From Limnohabitans sp. Rim8 (GTDB taxonomy: Bacteria; Pseudomonadota; Gammaproteobacteria; Burkholderiales; Burkholderiaceae_C): 64,000 bases of DNA. The translations under genes were made by a program, and so were the position numbers. The notes beneath the pieces are model-generated. The model did no database searches. It had not been told where the DNA came from and was given only the letters and a program-made list of their open reading frames with translations. Positions 48,640-58,811 of this stretch are shown here, piece after piece. Position 1 is the first letter of the stretch, and every line of letters starts with the position of its first letter. The stretch lies in assembly GCA_945897795.1 (NCBI GenBank), contig CAMDFT010000006.1, positions 1 through 64,000 of the forward strand. The letters are read 5' to 3'.

Positions 48640-51510
48640 ATGAGCGAAAACAACCCTGACACCACCCCTGCCACGACATCCGGCAGCATCCCCGTCAAAC
48701 CCAGCTTATTGCTGGTCGACGGCTCCAGCTACCTGTACCGCGCCTTTCACGCCATGCCCGACCTGCGGGCCGTGCCAGGCGACCCGACGAGTGCCGCCAC
48801 GGGCGCCATTCGAGGCATGATCAACATGATGGAGCGGCTGCGCAAGGATGTGCCCGCCGTTTATGCGGCTTGCGTGTTCGACGCCAAAGGGCCGACTTTC
48901 CGCGACGAGCTGTACCCCGAGTACAAGGCCAACCGCAGCCCCATGCCCGATGATTTGCGCTCCCAGATAGAGCCGATCCACGAGCTGGTGCGCCTGATGG
49001 GCTGGACCGTGTTGGACGTGCCGGGTGTAGAGGCCGACGACGTGATTGCCACGCTGGCCCATGTGGCCGCGCAGCAGGGCATCCAAGTCACGGTGTCGAG
49101 CGGTGACAAGGATTTGAGTCAGTTGGTCAATGAGCACATCACCATCATCGACACCATGAACGGCAAGGTGCGCGATGTGGCGGGTGTCACGGCCGAGTTT
49201 GGCGTGCCGCCTTCGCTCATGATCGACTACCAAACCCTGGTCGGCGACACGGTGGACAACGTGCCTGGCGTGGCCAAAGTGGGCCCCAAGACTGCTGCCA
49301 AATGGCTGATGGAATACGGCTCGCTCGACAAGCTGATGGAAAACGCGCAAGACATCAAGGGCGTGGCGGGCGAGAACCTGCGTCAGGCGGTGGACTGGCT
49401 GCCCAAGGGCCGCGCCCTGGTGTCCATGAAAACCGATTGCGACCTGAATGGCTGGGTGCCCGATTTGCCGTCGCTGGCCAGCTTGCACCTGCACGCGCCC
49501 GACAAAGACAAGCTGCTCAATTTTTACCAAACCTATGGCTTTAAAGGGCTGGTGCAGTCGCTGGGTGGGGCTGTGCCCGCGCCCGCTCCAAAAGCCAAAA
49601 CCGCCAAGCCCAAAGACACGGGCATGGGTGACTTGTTCGGAGAGGCTTCAGCCAACGAACCAGCGTCCTTGCCCGAGTTGGACAGCGCGGCCAGCGCCGT
49701 GCAGGGCGACTTGAAATACGACACCGTGCTCGACTGGGCCGCGTTCGACACGTGGCTGGCCCGCATCGAGCAAGCGCCGCTCACGGCCGTCGACACCGAA
49801 ACCACGTCTCTGGACGCCATGCGTGCCGAGATCGTGGGCATTTCGCTGAGCATCACCCCCGGCGAGGCGGCCTACATTCCGCTGGCCCACAACGGCCCCG
49901 GTGCGCCCGAGCAGCTGCCGCTGGCCGAGGTGTTGGCCAAGCTCAAGCCTTGGCTCGAAAATCCGGCTAGCCACAAGCTGGGCCAGAACATCAAATACGA
50001 CCGCCATGTGTTCGCCAACCACGGCATCGAGGTGCAGGGATATGCACACGACACCATGCTGGAAAGTTACGTGCTTGAAGTGCACAAGCCGCATGGCCTC
50101 TCTAGCCTGGCTGAGCGGCATGTGGGCCGCCGGGGCGTGACTTACGAAGACCTGTGCGGCAAAGGTGCGCACCAGATCCCGTTTGCGCAGGTGGACGTGG
50201 ACAAGGCGGCGCACTATTCTTGCGAAGACTCGGACCAGTGCCTGGACGTGCATTTGGCGCTGTGGCCGCAGATTGAAGCGCATGCGGGGCTCAAATATGT
50301 GTACGACTTGGAAATCGCCACCAGCGAATCGCTGTACCGCATCGAGCGCAACGGCGTGCTGATCGACGCGCCAACCTTGGCCACGCAAAGCCAGGCGCTG
50401 GGCGAGCGCATCGTGCAGCTCGAAACCGAAGCCTACGAGATCGCGGGCCAGCCCTTCAACCTGGCCAGCCCCAAGCAGTTGGGCGAGATCTTTTTTGACA
50501 AGTTGGGCCTGCCTGTCGTCAAGAAAACCGCCACCGGAGCGCGCAGCACCGACGAAGAGGTGCTGGAGAAATTGGCCGAAGACTATCCGCTGCCCGCCCG
50601 CATCCTGGAGCACCGGAGTCTTTCCAAACTCAAAGGCACTTACACCGACAAGCTGGCGCAGCTGGCCTTGCCGCGCACCGGTCGCGTGCACACGCATTAC
50701 GCGCAGGCGGTGGCCGTCACGGGCCGTTTGTCGAGCAACGAGCCCAACCTGCAAAACATCCCGGTGCGCACTGCCGAAGGGCGCAAGGTGCGCGAAGCTT
50801 TTGTGGCCCCCGCGGGCTGCGTGATCGCGAGTGCCGACTACAGCCAGATTGAGCTGCGCATCATGGCGCACCTGAGCGACGACCCGGCCTTGCTCAAAGC
50901 CTTTCATGAAGGCCTGGACGTGCACAAGGCCACCGCTGCCGAGGTGTTTGGCGCCACGCCCGACACGGTGAGCAGCGAGCAACGGCGTTACGCCAAGACC
51001 ATCAACTTTGGCCTGATTTACGGCATGAGCGCGTTCGGTCTGGCCAAGGCGCTCTCCATCGACAACACCGCTGCCAAGAACTACATCACCCGCTACTTCG
51101 AGCGTTTCGCCGGGGTCAAACACTACATGGACGCCACCCGCGAGCAGGCCAAGGCGCTGGGTTATGTCGAAACCGTGTTTGGCCGCCGCCTGGTGCTGCC
51201 CGAGATCAACAGCCCCAACGGCCCACGCCGCGCCGGGGCAGAACGCGCCGCCATCAACGCACCCATGCAGGGCACGGCGGCCGACCTGATCAAACTGAGC
51301 ATGGTCGCGGTGCAAAAAGCGTTGGACGAACAAGGCAAGGCGTCGAAAGTCATCATGCAGGTGCACGATGAATTGGTGTTCGAGGTCCCAGAGTCAGAAG
51401 TGGAATGGGTGCGCACCGAGGTGCCGCGCATCATGGCCGCTGTGGCCGACCTGAAGGTGCCGCTGCTCGCCGAAGTGGGCTTTGGCCCTAACTGGGAACA
51501 GGCGCACTGA
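48640..51510 (+). CDS. polA: DNA polymerase I
   Basis: LLLVDGSSYLYRAFHAMPDLRAV (5' nuclease), TAVDTETTSLDAMRAEIVGISLS (3'-5' exo), SADYSQIELRIMAHLSDDPALLKAF and VMQVHDELVFEVPE-type polymerase motifs. Confidence 0.96.
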   Translation: MSENNPDTTPATTSGSIPVKPSLLLVDGSSYLYRAFHAMPDLRAVPGDPTSAATGAIRGMINMMERLRKDVPAVYAACVFDAKGPTFRDELYPEYKANRSPMPDDLRSQIEPIHELVRLMGWTVLDVPGVEADDVIATLAHVAAQQGIQVTVSSGDKDLSQLVNEHITIIDTMNGKVRDVAGVTAEFGVPPSLMIDYQTLVGDTVDNVPGVAKVGPKTAAKWLMEYGSLDKLMENAQDIKGVAGENLRQAVDWLPKGRALVSMKTDCDLNGWVPDLPSLASLHLHAPDKDKLLNFYQTYGFKGLVQSLGGAVPAPAPKAKTAKPKDTGMGDLFGEASANEPASLPELDSAASAVQGDLKYDTVLDWAAFDTWLARIEQAPLTAVDTETTSLDAMRAEIVGISLSITPGEAAYIPLAHNGPGAPEQLPLAEVLAKLKPWLENPASHKLGQNIKYDRHVFANHGIEVQGYAHDTMLESYVLEVHKPHGLSSLAERHVGRRGVTYEDLCGKGAHQIPFAQVDVDKAAHYSCEDSDQCLDVHLALWPQIEAHAGLKYVYDLEIATSESLYRIERNGVLIDAPTLATQSQALGERIVQLETEAYEIAGQPFNLASPKQLGEIFFDKLGLPVVKKTATGARSTDEEVLEKLAEDYPLPARILEHRSLSKLKGTYTDKLAQLALPRTGRVHTHYAQAVAVTGRLSSNEPNLQNIPVRTAEGRKVREAFVAPAGCVIASADYSQIELRIMAHLSDDPALLKAFHEGLDVHKATAAEVFGATPDTVSSEQRRYAKTINFGLIYGMSAFGLAKALSIDNTAAKNYITRYFERFAGVKHYMDATREQAKALGYVETVFGRRLVLPEINSPNGPRRAGAERAAINAPMQGTAADLIKLSMVAVQKALDEQGKASKVIMQVHDELVFEVPESEVEWVRTEVPRIMAAVADLKVPLLAEVGFGPNWEQAH

Positions 51511-51558
51511 GGCTGCTCGTTTAACGCTTGACATCGTTGGGCGAGCGACCAGGCACGC

Positions 51559-51602
51559 CAGCATCCGTCACTGCGAGGAGCTGGCGACGCGGCAGTCCAG
51601 GG
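51559..51602. repeat. REP-like repeat copy (forward)
   Basis: cagcatccgtcactgcgaggagctggcgacgcggcagtccaggg; 43/44 identical to 51756-51799. Confidence 0.85.
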
Positions 51603-51642
51603 GTGAGACGGGTTGGGTTGGCGGTGGTCGAATAACCTGTTG

Positions 51643-51676
51643 CGAATGGATGGCCACGCTTCGCTCGCCATGACAG
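51643..51676. repeat. REP-like repeat copy (inverted)
   Basis: gaatggatggccacgcttcgctcgccatgacag, reverse complement resembles gtcattgcgagcgaagcgcggcaatcc at 30.1 kb. Confidence 0.75.
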
Positions 51677-51716
51677 GGGGTGAAAGACACCGCTGTAGAA
51701 AGCAGCGAGCCCTCGG

Positions 51717-51751
51717 CAGTGAACAGTGAACAGTGAACAGTGAACAGTGAA
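51717..51751. repeat. Tandem heptanucleotide repeat (CAGTGAA)x5
   Basis: Five perfect consecutive units read directly. Confidence 0.95.
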
Positions 51752-51755
51752 CCCC

Positions 51756-51799
51756 CAGCATCCGTCACTGCGAGGAGCTTGCGACGCGGCAGTCCAGGG
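51756..51799. repeat. REP-like repeat copy (forward)
   Basis: cagcatccgtcactgcgaggagcttgcgacgcggcagtccaggg. Confidence 0.85.
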
Positions 51800-52438
51800 T
51801 CATGCAGACCAAGGCGCATGCTTGTGCATGATGGCCTGAAACAGATCTGAAGCTTCAAATTTGGCTAGCCAAGACGCCAATGCAGGCCACGGCTGTGCTG
51901 CAAACCAGGTCGGGTCGGTGTGGGCGTATTGCCGCACAAAGGGGGCCATGGCCGCATCGGCCAGGCCGAAGTGCTCGCCAGCCAAAAAAGGCTGTGCCCG
52001 CAGCCGCGCATCCAGCGAATGCAACCAAACTGCAGCCTCATCGCGGTCGGCCGCGCCGCTGTCCAAGCCGGACCGATTCGGGTATTTGTAGCGGTCCAGT
52101 TGCTGCTTGAAAGGCCCGTCGTTGTGCGCGATCAGGGCCAGCGCATCGGCCATGCCAGCATCTGACGCAGGCAGCCAGCCCAGCGGGTCGCGCTGGCGCA
52201 GGGCCCACAGCATGATGTCCAGGCTCTGCTCCAGTACGCGGCCATCCGCAGCCCCGCGCAGCCACAGCACCGGCACTGTGCCTTTGGGTGACAGGGACAA
52301 CATGTGAGCGGGTTTTTTTTTCAGTACCACTTCGCGGTGTTCGTAAACCATGCTGCTGACGTGCAGGGCCAGCCGGGCCCGCATGGCATAGGGGCAGCGG
52401 CGAAACGAATACAAAACAGGCTGGGCGGATTCGGACAT
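51800..52438 (-). CDS. Glutathione S-transferase family protein
   Basis: QPVLYSFRRCPYAMRARLALHVSSMVYEHREVVLKKKPAHMLSLSPKGTVPVLWL. Confidence 0.92.
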   Translation of the reverse strand: MSESAQPVLYSFRRCPYAMRARLALHVSSMVYEHREVVLKKKPAHMLSLSPKGTVPVLWLRGAADGRVLEQSLDIMLWALRQRDPLGWLPASDAGMADALALIAHNDGPFKQQLDRYKYPNRSGLDSGAADRDEAAVWLHSLDARLRAQPFLAGEHFGLADAAMAPFVRQYAHTDPTWFAAQPWPALASWLAKFEASDLFQAIMHKHAPWSA

Positions 52439-52580
52439 GGCGGCAGTGTAATTGCCTGATTCAAGCGCCCACGACACACCAGGGCGACCCGTCCCAGCCG
52501 CCCATTGCCACTTTTGTGCAAGCCCGGAGCAACTGTGCCAAGATAAAGGCCTTTTTATTGGACGACCGAGGAGACATCCC

Positions 52581-53477
52581 TTGAACCAGAACCTGATTGA
52601 AGACACGCAAGCCCTGCTGGGTGGGCGCCTGGGTGATGCCGGGGCCACCCGCCGCGTGGCACTGAAAGCCGCTTTGGGTGTGGGTTACGCCGCAGCCGCC
52701 ATGCCCATCATGGCGCAGACCGCCATCAAAACCCCCGTCACGGGTTTGGTGACTGGTGAAGTAACCATCGACGTGAATGGTTTCAAGATGCCCGTCTACC
52801 GCAGCGCACCGGCGGGCAAGACCGGTTTGCCGGTGGTGCTGGTGATCTCCGAGATTTTTGGCGTGCACGAGTACATCGCCGACGTCACCCGCCGCCTGGC
52901 CCAAGCCGGTTACTTGGCCATCGCTCCCGAGCTGTTTGTGCGTCAGGGTGACCCCAACGAATACGGTGAAATCGCCAAGCTGCAAGCTGAAATCATTTCT
53001 AAAGTGCCCGATGCGCAAGTCATGGGTGACCTGGACGCCTGCGTGGCCTGGGCTGCAGCCCATGGTGGCAACACCGACAAGCTGGCCATCACCGGCTTTT
53101 GCTGGGGCGGGCGAATCACCTGGTTGTATGCGGCGCACCAGCCCAAGCTCAAGGCCGGTGTGGCGTGGTACGGCCGACTGGTGGGCAATGCCACAGCGCA
53201 AACGCCCGTGCACCCGCTGGCCTTGGCGGGCAGCCTCAAGGCTCCGGTGCTGGGTTTGTACGGAGCAGCCGACACCGGCATCCCCCTTGACACGTTGGAT
53301 AAGATGAAAGAAGCCTTGGCGCAAGGGCCTGCAGCGGCCAAAGCCAGTGAGTTTGTGGTTTATCCTGAGGCTCCGCACGCGTTTCATGCCGATTACCGTG
53401 GCAGCTACCGCAAGGGGCCCGCCGAAGACGGCTGGCAACGTTTGCTGGCCTGGCTCAAACGCCAGGGTGTGGCCTGA
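52581..53477 (+). CDS. Dienelactone hydrolase family protein
   Basis: TTG start after GAGGAG; IDVNGFKMPVYRSAPAGKTGLPVVLVISEIFGVHEYIADVTRRLAQAGYLAIAPELFVRQGD, GFCWGGRITWLYAA. Confidence 0.9.
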   Translation: MNQNLIEDTQALLGGRLGDAGATRRVALKAALGVGYAAAAMPIMAQTAIKTPVTGLVTGEVTIDVNGFKMPVYRSAPAGKTGLPVVLVISEIFGVHEYIADVTRRLAQAGYLAIAPELFVRQGDPNEYGEIAKLQAEIISKVPDAQVMGDLDACVAWAAAHGGNTDKLAITGFCWGGRITWLYAAHQPKLKAGVAWYGRLVGNATAQTPVHPLALAGSLKAPVLGLYGAADTGIPLDTLDKMKEALAQGPAAAKASEFVVYPEAPHAFHADYRGSYRKGPAEDGWQRLLAWLKRQGVA

Positions 53478-53550
53478 GTTTTTAAATGGCAACAAGCGTC
53501 TTTCGGGGCGTGAGCGCTTAAAAAAACCGCCCTTAGGGGCGAGAACTTTG

Positions 53551-53573
53551 AAAACCGCCCTTTGGGGCGGTTT
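53551..53573 (+). terminator. Intrinsic terminator-like hairpin aaaaccgccctttggggcggttt
   Basis: Perfect stem AAACCGCC/GGCGGTTT region followed by T-rich gttttgg, downstream of the dienelactone hydrolase gene. Confidence 0.65.
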
Positions 53574-53606
53574 GTTTTGGAGTGCCAAGCACTTCATGGA
53601 TGCAAG

Positions 53607-54458
53607 ATGACTTTATTGGCGATTTTGGTGGGCACTTTGGTGGCAGGCATCGGCAGCGTCTGGCTGGCCGCGTGGCTGAGTTTTGGCGTGCTCAGCCGCT
53701 ACACCCAGCACATGCTCAGCCTGGCCGCCGGGGCCTTGTTGGCCACGGCGTTTTTGCACTTGCTGCCCGAGGCCTTTGAAAGTGAGGCCGGGGCCCACGC
53801 CTTGTTCATGACTTTGCTGATCGGCCTGGTGTTTTTCTTTTTGCTTGACAAGGCTGAGCTGTGGCACCACGGGCACGAACATGGCCATGATCACAACCAT
53901 CATGCCCATGGCCATCACGGCCACGTGCATGGTGAAGAGCAGGCCTCAGGCCATGGTCGCGAAGCGCACGGCCACCTACAGGCTCACCATGCCGAAGAGA
54001 AAGTGCGCGGCCAATGGGCCGTGCTCGCGGGCGACAGCGTGCATTGCTTTGGCGACGGCATCCTGATTGCCTCGGCCTTCATCGCCGACATGCGCCTGGG
54101 CGTGATCGCCGCGCTGGCCGTGTTGGCGCACGAGGTGCCTCACCACATGGGCGACTTGGCCGTGTTGCGCCAAGGCAGCAGCAGCCGCCAGGCGGCCATC
54201 GTCAAAGTGTCGATGGCCGGGGCCATTACCGCTTTGGGCGGGGCGGTGGGCTATGTGCTGGTCGACGCCCTGCACGACTGGCTGCCGTATTTCCTGGTGG
54301 TGGCCAGCAGCAGCTTTGTCTATGTGGCCTTGGCCGATTTGATCCCGCAGCTGCAAAAGCGCCTGTCCGCACGCGAGACCGCTTCGCAGATTCTGTGGCT
54401 AGGCGTGGGCATGGGCATGGTGGTGCTGGTCAGCGCTCTGGCAGGGCACCAGCACTGA
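53607..54458 (+). CDS. ZIP family metal transporter with His-rich loop
   Basis: HMLSLAAGALLATAFLHLLPEAFE, HHGHEHGHDHNHHAHGHHGHVHG, DSVHCFGDGILIASAFIAD, VLAHEVPHHMGDLAVL. Confidence 0.93.
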   Translation: MTLLAILVGTLVAGIGSVWLAAWLSFGVLSRYTQHMLSLAAGALLATAFLHLLPEAFESEAGAHALFMTLLIGLVFFFLLDKAELWHHGHEHGHDHNHHAHGHHGHVHGEEQASGHGREAHGHLQAHHAEEKVRGQWAVLAGDSVHCFGDGILIASAFIADMRLGVIAALAVLAHEVPHHMGDLAVLRQGSSSRQAAIVKVSMAGAITALGGAVGYVLVDALHDWLPYFLVVASSSFVYVALADLIPQLQKRLSARETASQILWLGVGMGMVVLVSALAGHQH

Positions 54459-54467
54459 GTTGCGCGT

Positions 54468-55325
54468 TCAGCCCTTGGCGCAGGGCAGGCCCGGCGTACG
54501 GCACCACTCGCTCCAGCTGCCGGCATACAGCGCAGTGGGGCCAAAACCGGCCAACTCCATCGCCATCAAATTGGGCACAGCCGTGACGCCAGATCCGCAG
54601 TGGTGCACCACGCTGCTGGCCGGGCGGCCGGCGAGCACCTGGCCCCATTCGGCTTTGAGCAACTCAGGGCTTTTGAATCGGCCGTCTTCGGTGAAGTTCT
54701 CGGTAAAAGGCCGGTTGAGAGCGCCTGGAATGTGGCCTGCTACCGGGTCCAGTGGCTCCACTTCGCCCCGATAACGGGCCCCGGCACGGGCGTCGACCAC
54801 GGTTTGAGTGGTTTGGCCCAAGGCGGCCGAGACGGCATCGGTCAGCACCAGTTGACGCAATGGTGTTTTCAATTCAAATGACGACGGCGCAGGAGGTGTG
54901 AAGGGACCCGAGTCGGTGGCCTCACCCGCGTCCTTCCAGGCCTGCAAGCCGCCGTCCAGCACGGCCACGGCCTCATGCCCCAACCATTTCAGCATCCACC
55001 ACAAACGACCGCAGTACATGCTTTTATTTCGGTCATAAACCACGATCTGCATGCCGTTGTGTACCCCCAGAGTGCCCAGCCACCGGGCCACGGCTTCGCG
55101 CTGGGGCAGGGGATGGCGACCGCCGTTCACGGCCTGCCCCACCTCGTGCGTGCTCAGGTTCTTGTCCAGGTCTGCAGGAAGGGCGCCCGCGATGCGTTCG
55201 TCTGAAAAAAAACCACCCGCCAGCTCGGGTTTCATCAGGTCAAAACTGCAGTCAAACACGGCGCAGGGGGAGCCTTGCGCCCGCAGGGTTTGCAATTGGG
55301 GGGAATTGATCAGCAAGTTGTACAT
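54468..55325 (-). CDS. Sulfurtransferase, two rhodanese domains
   Basis: CAVFDCSFDL..., active-site HHCGSGVTAVPNLMAMELAGFGPTALYAGSWSEWC. Confidence 0.92.
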   Translation of the reverse strand: MYNLLINSPQLQTLRAQGSPCAVFDCSFDLMKPELAGGFFSDERIAGALPADLDKNLSTHEVGQAVNGGRHPLPQREAVARWLGTLGVHNGMQIVVYDRNKSMYCGRLWWMLKWLGHEAVAVLDGGLQAWKDAGEATDSGPFTPPAPSSFELKTPLRQLVLTDAVSAALGQTTQTVVDARAGARYRGEVEPLDPVAGHIPGALNRPFTENFTEDGRFKSPELLKAEWGQVLAGRPASSVVHHCGSGVTAVPNLMAMELAGFGPTALYAGSWSEWCRTPGLPCAKG

Positions 55326-55341
55326 GGTGAGTCTCCAAGTT

Positions 55342-56229
55342 TCAGTGGTCTTCAGCGGGGGCGCTGGGCAGGGCACGGCTGCGCAGCACGGTGGAGGCGA
55401 TGCCGCTGGCCATGATGAGGGCCATGCCCAACCAGCCCATGAGCGGGATGTGGTCGCCAAACAGGACCAGGCCAAACAAGGCACCGAAGACGATGCCCGA
55501 ATACTGCAGGTTGGCTACCACCAGGGTCGAGCCCCGGCTGTAAGCGTTGGTCATGCACAACTGGCCCAGCGCGGCCAGCACGCCAATGGGCAGCAACCAC
55601 AGCACGCTGGGCCACACCCAGGGACTCATGCCCGTGACCAGCATCAGCGCGGCGCCGACCACGGCGGTGCCGACGGAGAAATAAAACACCGTGCGGGCTT
55701 CGGGTTCGTTCAGACGTCCCAAAGCGGCCACCTGCATGTAAGCCAAAGCCGCGATCAGGCCCGAGAGCAGGCCGACGATGCCGGCAAACAACTGGTCTTG
55801 ATCGATGGTAGGGCGCAGCAACAAGATGACACCCCCAAAACCTGCGATCACCGTCAGCACGATGGGCCCTTGCCGTGTCGCGTCTTGCAGTTTGCCCATG
55901 ACCAAAGTGCCGCCCACCAGAAATACCGCCACCCAGATGCTGCTCATGTAATTGAGTGTCATGGCGGTGGCCAGCGGCAGGTGGGCAATGGCATAAAACC
56001 AGGCGGCCAGTGAAGTGACACCCACCACCGAACGCCAGACATGCATCATGGGAATCGGCGTGCGCAAAGTCACCCCCTTGACCCGGCAGAGGGTGGCCAT
56101 GAACACCACACCAATCAGGCCGCGAAAAAAAACCAGCTCAGAGGTCTGGAAGTGGGTCGATGCAAATTTGACGCAAACTCCCATCATCGAAAAGAACAAG
56201 GCTGCCAGGATCATCCAGGAGGCTTGCAT
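55342..56229 (-). CDS. DMT/EamA family transporter
   Basis: MQASWMILAALFFSMMGVCVKFASTHFQTSELVFFRGLIGVVFMATLCRVKGV, repeated TM segments. Confidence 0.9.
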   Translation of the reverse strand: MQASWMILAALFFSMMGVCVKFASTHFQTSELVFFRGLIGVVFMATLCRVKGVTLRTPIPMMHVWRSVVGVTSLAAWFYAIAHLPLATAMTLNYMSSIWVAVFLVGGTLVMGKLQDATRQGPIVLTVIAGFGGVILLLRPTIDQDQLFAGIVGLLSGLIAALAYMQVAALGRLNEPEARTVFYFSVGTAVVGAALMLVTGMSPWVWPSVLWLLPIGVLAALGQLCMTNAYSRGSTLVVANLQYSGIVFGALFGLVLFGDHIPLMGWLGMALIMASGIASTVLRSRALPSAPAEDH

Positions 56230-56242
56230 CGTTGCCTTCGGT

Positions 56243-57370
56243 TCAGCGGGCGCTCATCTGGCGGCGGTACCACTCATGGAAGTGCTGCATGCCGTCTTCC
56301 ATGGGGCTTTGGTAGGGGCCCACTTCGTTGTCGCCGCGTGCCATCAGCGCTTTGCGCCCTGCGTCCATGCGCTCGGCAATTTCGTCGTCCTCGATGCAGG
56401 TTTCCATGTAAGCCGCCTGCTGGGCTTCGACGAATTCGCGTTCGAAGGCGACGATCTCTTCGGGGTAGTAGAACTCGACCATGTTGAGCGTCTTGGTCGG
56501 GCTGATGGGGTGCAAGGTCGACACTGTGAGCACATGTGGGTACCACTCGACCATGATGTGCGGGTAATACGTCAGCCAGATGGCGCCGCGCTCGGGCAGT
56601 TGGCCGTTGCGGTATTTCAGCAGCACCTCGTGCCATTTTTTGTAGGTGTCCGAGCCGGGTTTGCCAAAGCCGCCCGACACGCCCACGGTTTGCACCGAAT
56701 AGTGCTCCTTGAACTCCCAGCTCAGGTCATCGCAAGTGACGAACTGGCCCAGCCCCGGATGGAAGGGGCCGACGTGGTAGTCCTCCAGATACACCTCGAT
56801 GAAGGTCTTCCAGTTGTAGTTGCACTCGTGCAGCTCAACCCGGTCGAGGGCATAGCCATCAAAACTCAGCTGTGAGCGTGGTCCCATGTTTGCCAGATCA
56901 GCGGCGATGTCGCGGCCGTTGTCCTCGAACAGCAGGCCGTTCCATTCCTGCAACTTGTAGTTGTTCAGGTTCAGGCAAGGGTCTCGGTCAAAGTGCGGCG
57001 CGCCCAGCAATTGGCCGCTAGGCGAATACGTCCAGCGGTGGAGCGGGCAAACGATGTTGCCGCCTGCGCTGCCTTTTTGCTGGGTGTTCAGGTTGCCCCG
57101 GCCGCTCAGCATCACGGCTTGGCGGTGGCGGCAGACATTCGAGACCAGCTCGACCCCGCCTTGGGCGTTGCGCACCAAGGCACGGCCTTCGGCCTCGTGG
57201 GGCAGGGCGTAATAGTCCCCCGGTTGGGGTACTGACAACTGGTGGCCCACATAGCGAGGGCCTTGCCGGAAGAGCTTGTTCAATTCGCGCTGAAACAGCG
57301 CTTCTTCGAAATAAGTGGAAACTGGTAGTTGGCTTGCGGCCTGCTGCAGTTGAAGACTTAAATCAGACAT
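56243..57370 (-). CDS. Rieske-type aromatic ring-hydroxylating oxygenase, alpha subunit
   Basis: Rieske motif CRHRQAVMLSGRGNLNTQQKGSAGGNIVCPLHRWTYSPSG and mononuclear Fe site NWKTFIEVYLEDYHVGPFHPG. Confidence 0.92.
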   Translation of the reverse strand: MSDLSLQLQQAASQLPVSTYFEEALFQRELNKLFRQGPRYVGHQLSVPQPGDYYALPHEAEGRALVRNAQGGVELVSNVCRHRQAVMLSGRGNLNTQQKGSAGGNIVCPLHRWTYSPSGQLLGAPHFDRDPCLNLNNYKLQEWNGLLFEDNGRDIAADLANMGPRSQLSFDGYALDRVELHECNYNWKTFIEVYLEDYHVGPFHPGLGQFVTCDDLSWEFKEHYSVQTVGVSGGFGKPGSDTYKKWHEVLLKYRNGQLPERGAIWLTYYPHIMVEWYPHVLTVSTLHPISPTKTLNMVEFYYPEEIVAFEREFVEAQQAAYMETCIEDDEIAERMDAGRKALMARGDNEVGPYQSPMEDGMQHFHEWYRRQMSAR

Positions 57371-57653
57371 GGGTGACCTGACCTAGAGACTCCCCCTATG
57401 AAGGGGCAGGAACAAAGCGCTGAATTTATGGAAAACAGCGCAAAAAAATGACAGGAATTTCTGTCGCGGGGTTGTCATTCTAACCCCGTGGAATGCCGAT
57501 AGAGGTTGAAAAGGCCAATCCAATGGAAAGCCTGCGCTCGATGCTGAGCCAAAGCGAAGGGCGCAACAACCTGCTGTTGGTGGATTGGACGGACCAACCG
57601 TCAGCCAAGCCCAGTCTTAAAGCCTAAAATCGTTCTTTTTCCCGGAAGATCCC

Positions 57654-57908
57654 ATGCCCAAGGCCGTTCAACCTGACCTCGCCGATGCCGTTGCGGCGGA
57701 TGCGCCTGCCACTTACGAATCGGCTTTGTCAGAGCTGGAAACCTTGGTGGGGCAGCTCGAATCGGGGCAAATGCCTTTGGACCAGCTTTTGACGGGGTAC
57801 CAGCGCGGCGCTGTATTGCTCGCCTTTTGCCGTGACAAGCTCAAAGCCGTCGAAGACCAAATCCAGGTGTTGGACGGTGGACAACTCAAACCTTGGAGTG
57901 GCGCATGA
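57654..57908 (+). CDS. xseB: Exodeoxyribonuclease VII small subunit
   Basis: [54 protein letters not shown]. Confidence 0.94.
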   Translation: MPKAVQPDLADAVAADAPATYESALSELETLVGQLESGQMPLDQLLTGYQRGAVLLAFCRDKLKAVEDQIQVLDGGQLKPWSGA

Positions 57909-58810
57909 GCCCGTTGGACCTCAAAGCATGGATGCAGCCGCACCTCGAGCGTGTTGAGCACGCCTTGTCAGAAGGCATTAAGGCCCAGTCGCCCGCCGCT
58001 TTGGGCGAGGCCATGCGCTATGCCGTGTTGGACGGCGGCAAGCGATTGCGGCCCTTGCTGGTGCTGGCCACAGCCGAGGCGGTGGGCGATGCTTCAAGCG
58101 GCTCGGCCGCGCTTCATGCTGCTTCCGCCATCGAATTGATCCACGCGTATTCGTTGGTGCACGACGACATGCCCTGCATGGACAACGATGTTTTGCGTCG
58201 CGGCAAACCCACAGTGCATGTGCAGTTTGGCGAGGCGCAAGCCCTGCTGGCGGGTGACGCTTTGCAGACCTTGGCTTTTGAAATGCTGACCCCCCAAGAT
58301 GCCAGCGTGAGCGCTGCGCAACAGGCGGCCTGCGTGGGCTTGCTGGCCCGGGCCTCGGGCTACCAAGGCATGGCCGGGGGCCAAGCGATTGACCTGGCCA
58401 GTGTGGGCCAGCGCTTGACGGAGGAGCAATTGCGCCAGATGCACCGCCTCAAAACTGGGGCGCTGCTTTTGTGCAGCGTGCAGATGGGCGCGGCCTGCGT
58501 GCCGGGAGCGTCGGCCCCAGTGCAAGCGGCGCTCCAGCGCTTTGGCGAGGCCCTGGGCCTGGCCTTTCAGGTGGTGGACGATGTGCTGGACGTGACCGCC
58601 GATTCGGCCACGCTGGGCAAAACGGCGGGCAAAGACGAAGCCGCTGACAAACCGACCTATGTGGCCCTGATGGGGCTGGATGCGGCCAAGGCCTATGCCG
58701 ATACGCTGGCCGCTGAGGCCATGCAGGCCTTGGCCGATACCGGATTGCCCGAGGCCCGTTTGGCCGCTTTGCGCGCCTTGACCGCCATGGTGGTAGAAAG
58801 AAACAACTGA
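57905..58810 (+). CDS. ispA: Polyprenyl (farnesyl) diphosphate synthase
   Basis: [67 protein letters not shown] overlap with xseB. Confidence 0.95.
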   Translation: MSPLDLKAWMQPHLERVEHALSEGIKAQSPAALGEAMRYAVLDGGKRLRPLLVLATAEAVGDASSGSAALHAASAIELIHAYSLVHDDMPCMDNDVLRRGKPTVHVQFGEAQALLAGDALQTLAFEMLTPQDASVSAAQQAACVGLLARASGYQGMAGGQAIDLASVGQRLTEEQLRQMHRLKTGALLLCSVQMGAACVPGASAPVQAALQRFGEALGLAFQVVDDVLDVTADSATLGKTAGKDEAADKPTYVALMGLDAAKAYADTLAAEAMQALADTGLPEARLAALRALTAMVVERNN

Positions 58811-58811
58811 C

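Noticed and set aside
49648-51366. 572-aa minus-strand ORF
   Set aside because: Antisense shadow of polA.
51717-51751. CRISPR or iteron array
   Set aside because: Simple perfect heptamer tandem repeat in a convergent intergenic region, no replication gene adjacent.
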